Of a stretch of 15,709 bases of DNA, positions 15,686-15,709 are shown in pieces. Under the pieces are notes generated by a model. It saw only the letters and a list, made by a program, of their open reading frames with translations, was not told the origin of the DNA and made no database searches. Position 1 is the first letter of the stretch; each line of letters starts with the position of its first letter. Location of the stretch: positions 1-15,709 of the forward strand of contig CAZBJH010000078.1 in NCBI GenBank assembly GCA_964492185.1, read 5' to 3'. The position numbers and the translations under genes were made by a program. The DNA comes from JAFGSZ01 sp964492185. Lineage in GTDB: Bacteria > Bacteroidota > Bacteroidia > Bacteroidales > UBA10428.

Positions 15686-15709
15686 CAAATAGATTTGCAG
15701 TAGCGGGAC
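15686..15709 (+). repeat. Probable start of a third repeat copy, cut by the window edge
   Basis: The 20 nt at 15686-15705 match 8988-9007 of copy 1 at 18 of 20 positions, sharing TTTGCAGTAGCG, in the same orientation. In copy 1 this block precedes the large internal inverted repeat, so the rest of the copy would lie beyond the right edge. Confidence 0.45.

Noticed and set aside
1..15709. CRISPR arrays, tRNA or rRNA genes, integrases, defence or toxin-antitoxin genes
   Set aside because: None seen on either strand: no regularly spaced direct repeats, no cloverleaf-like segments in the gaps, and all convincing frames belong to housekeeping families.

Overview
The window reads as a stretch of ordinary chromosome from a member of the Bacteroidota, probably order Bacteroidales. 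The evidence is: several start regions carry the TAnnTTTG -7 promoter element typical of this phylum; start codons lie in A/T-rich leaders without a Shine-Dalgarno sequence; and the proteins include families characteristic of the phylum, such as a DUF4831 lipoprotein, a POT transporter with a long inter-helix insert, and an NnrE-NnrD fusion. I see no phage, plasmid, CRISPR or defence genes.

Layout, left to right. A metallophosphoesterase cut by the left edge (+) meets a POT peptide transporter (-) across a shared bidirectional terminator. Divergent from the transporter are the bifunctional NAD(P)HX epimerase/dehydratase (+) and, about 100 nt later, a DUF4831 lipoprotein (+). A secreted thioredoxin-fold protein (-) and an M20C aminoacyl-histidine dipeptidase, PepD (+), are divergent from a 210-nt promoter region. 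PepD ends in a strong hairpin terminator against the end of metF (-). Then come a 579-nt non-coding gap filled mainly by a palindromic repeat element, full-length cobalamin-dependent methionine synthase metH (-), a 259-nt leader holding a SAM-I (S-box) riboswitch, a long-chain acyl-CoA synthetase (-), and a 553-nt non-coding end that carries a second copy of the repeat in the opposite orientation and the start of a probable third.

Functionally, metF and metH form a methionine/one-carbon module. MetF makes 5-methyltetrahydrofolate, MetH uses it to methylate homocysteine, and SAM, the downstream product, should repress metH through the riboswitch. The POT transporter and PepD fit di/tripeptide uptake and cleavage. 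The remaining genes are housekeeping (NAD(P)HX repair, fatty-acid activation).

The two most interesting things are non-coding. First, a family of hairpin-rich intergenic repeats: its first copy is bounded by ~34-nt inverted repeats, and the copies share ordered modules with a compensatory base-pair change. Second, the metH leader, where sequence upstream of the aptamer can pair either with sequence just inside it or with sequence downstream of it, and where no classical terminator or Shine-Dalgarno is available to act as expression platform. No complete undescribed protein-based system is visible.
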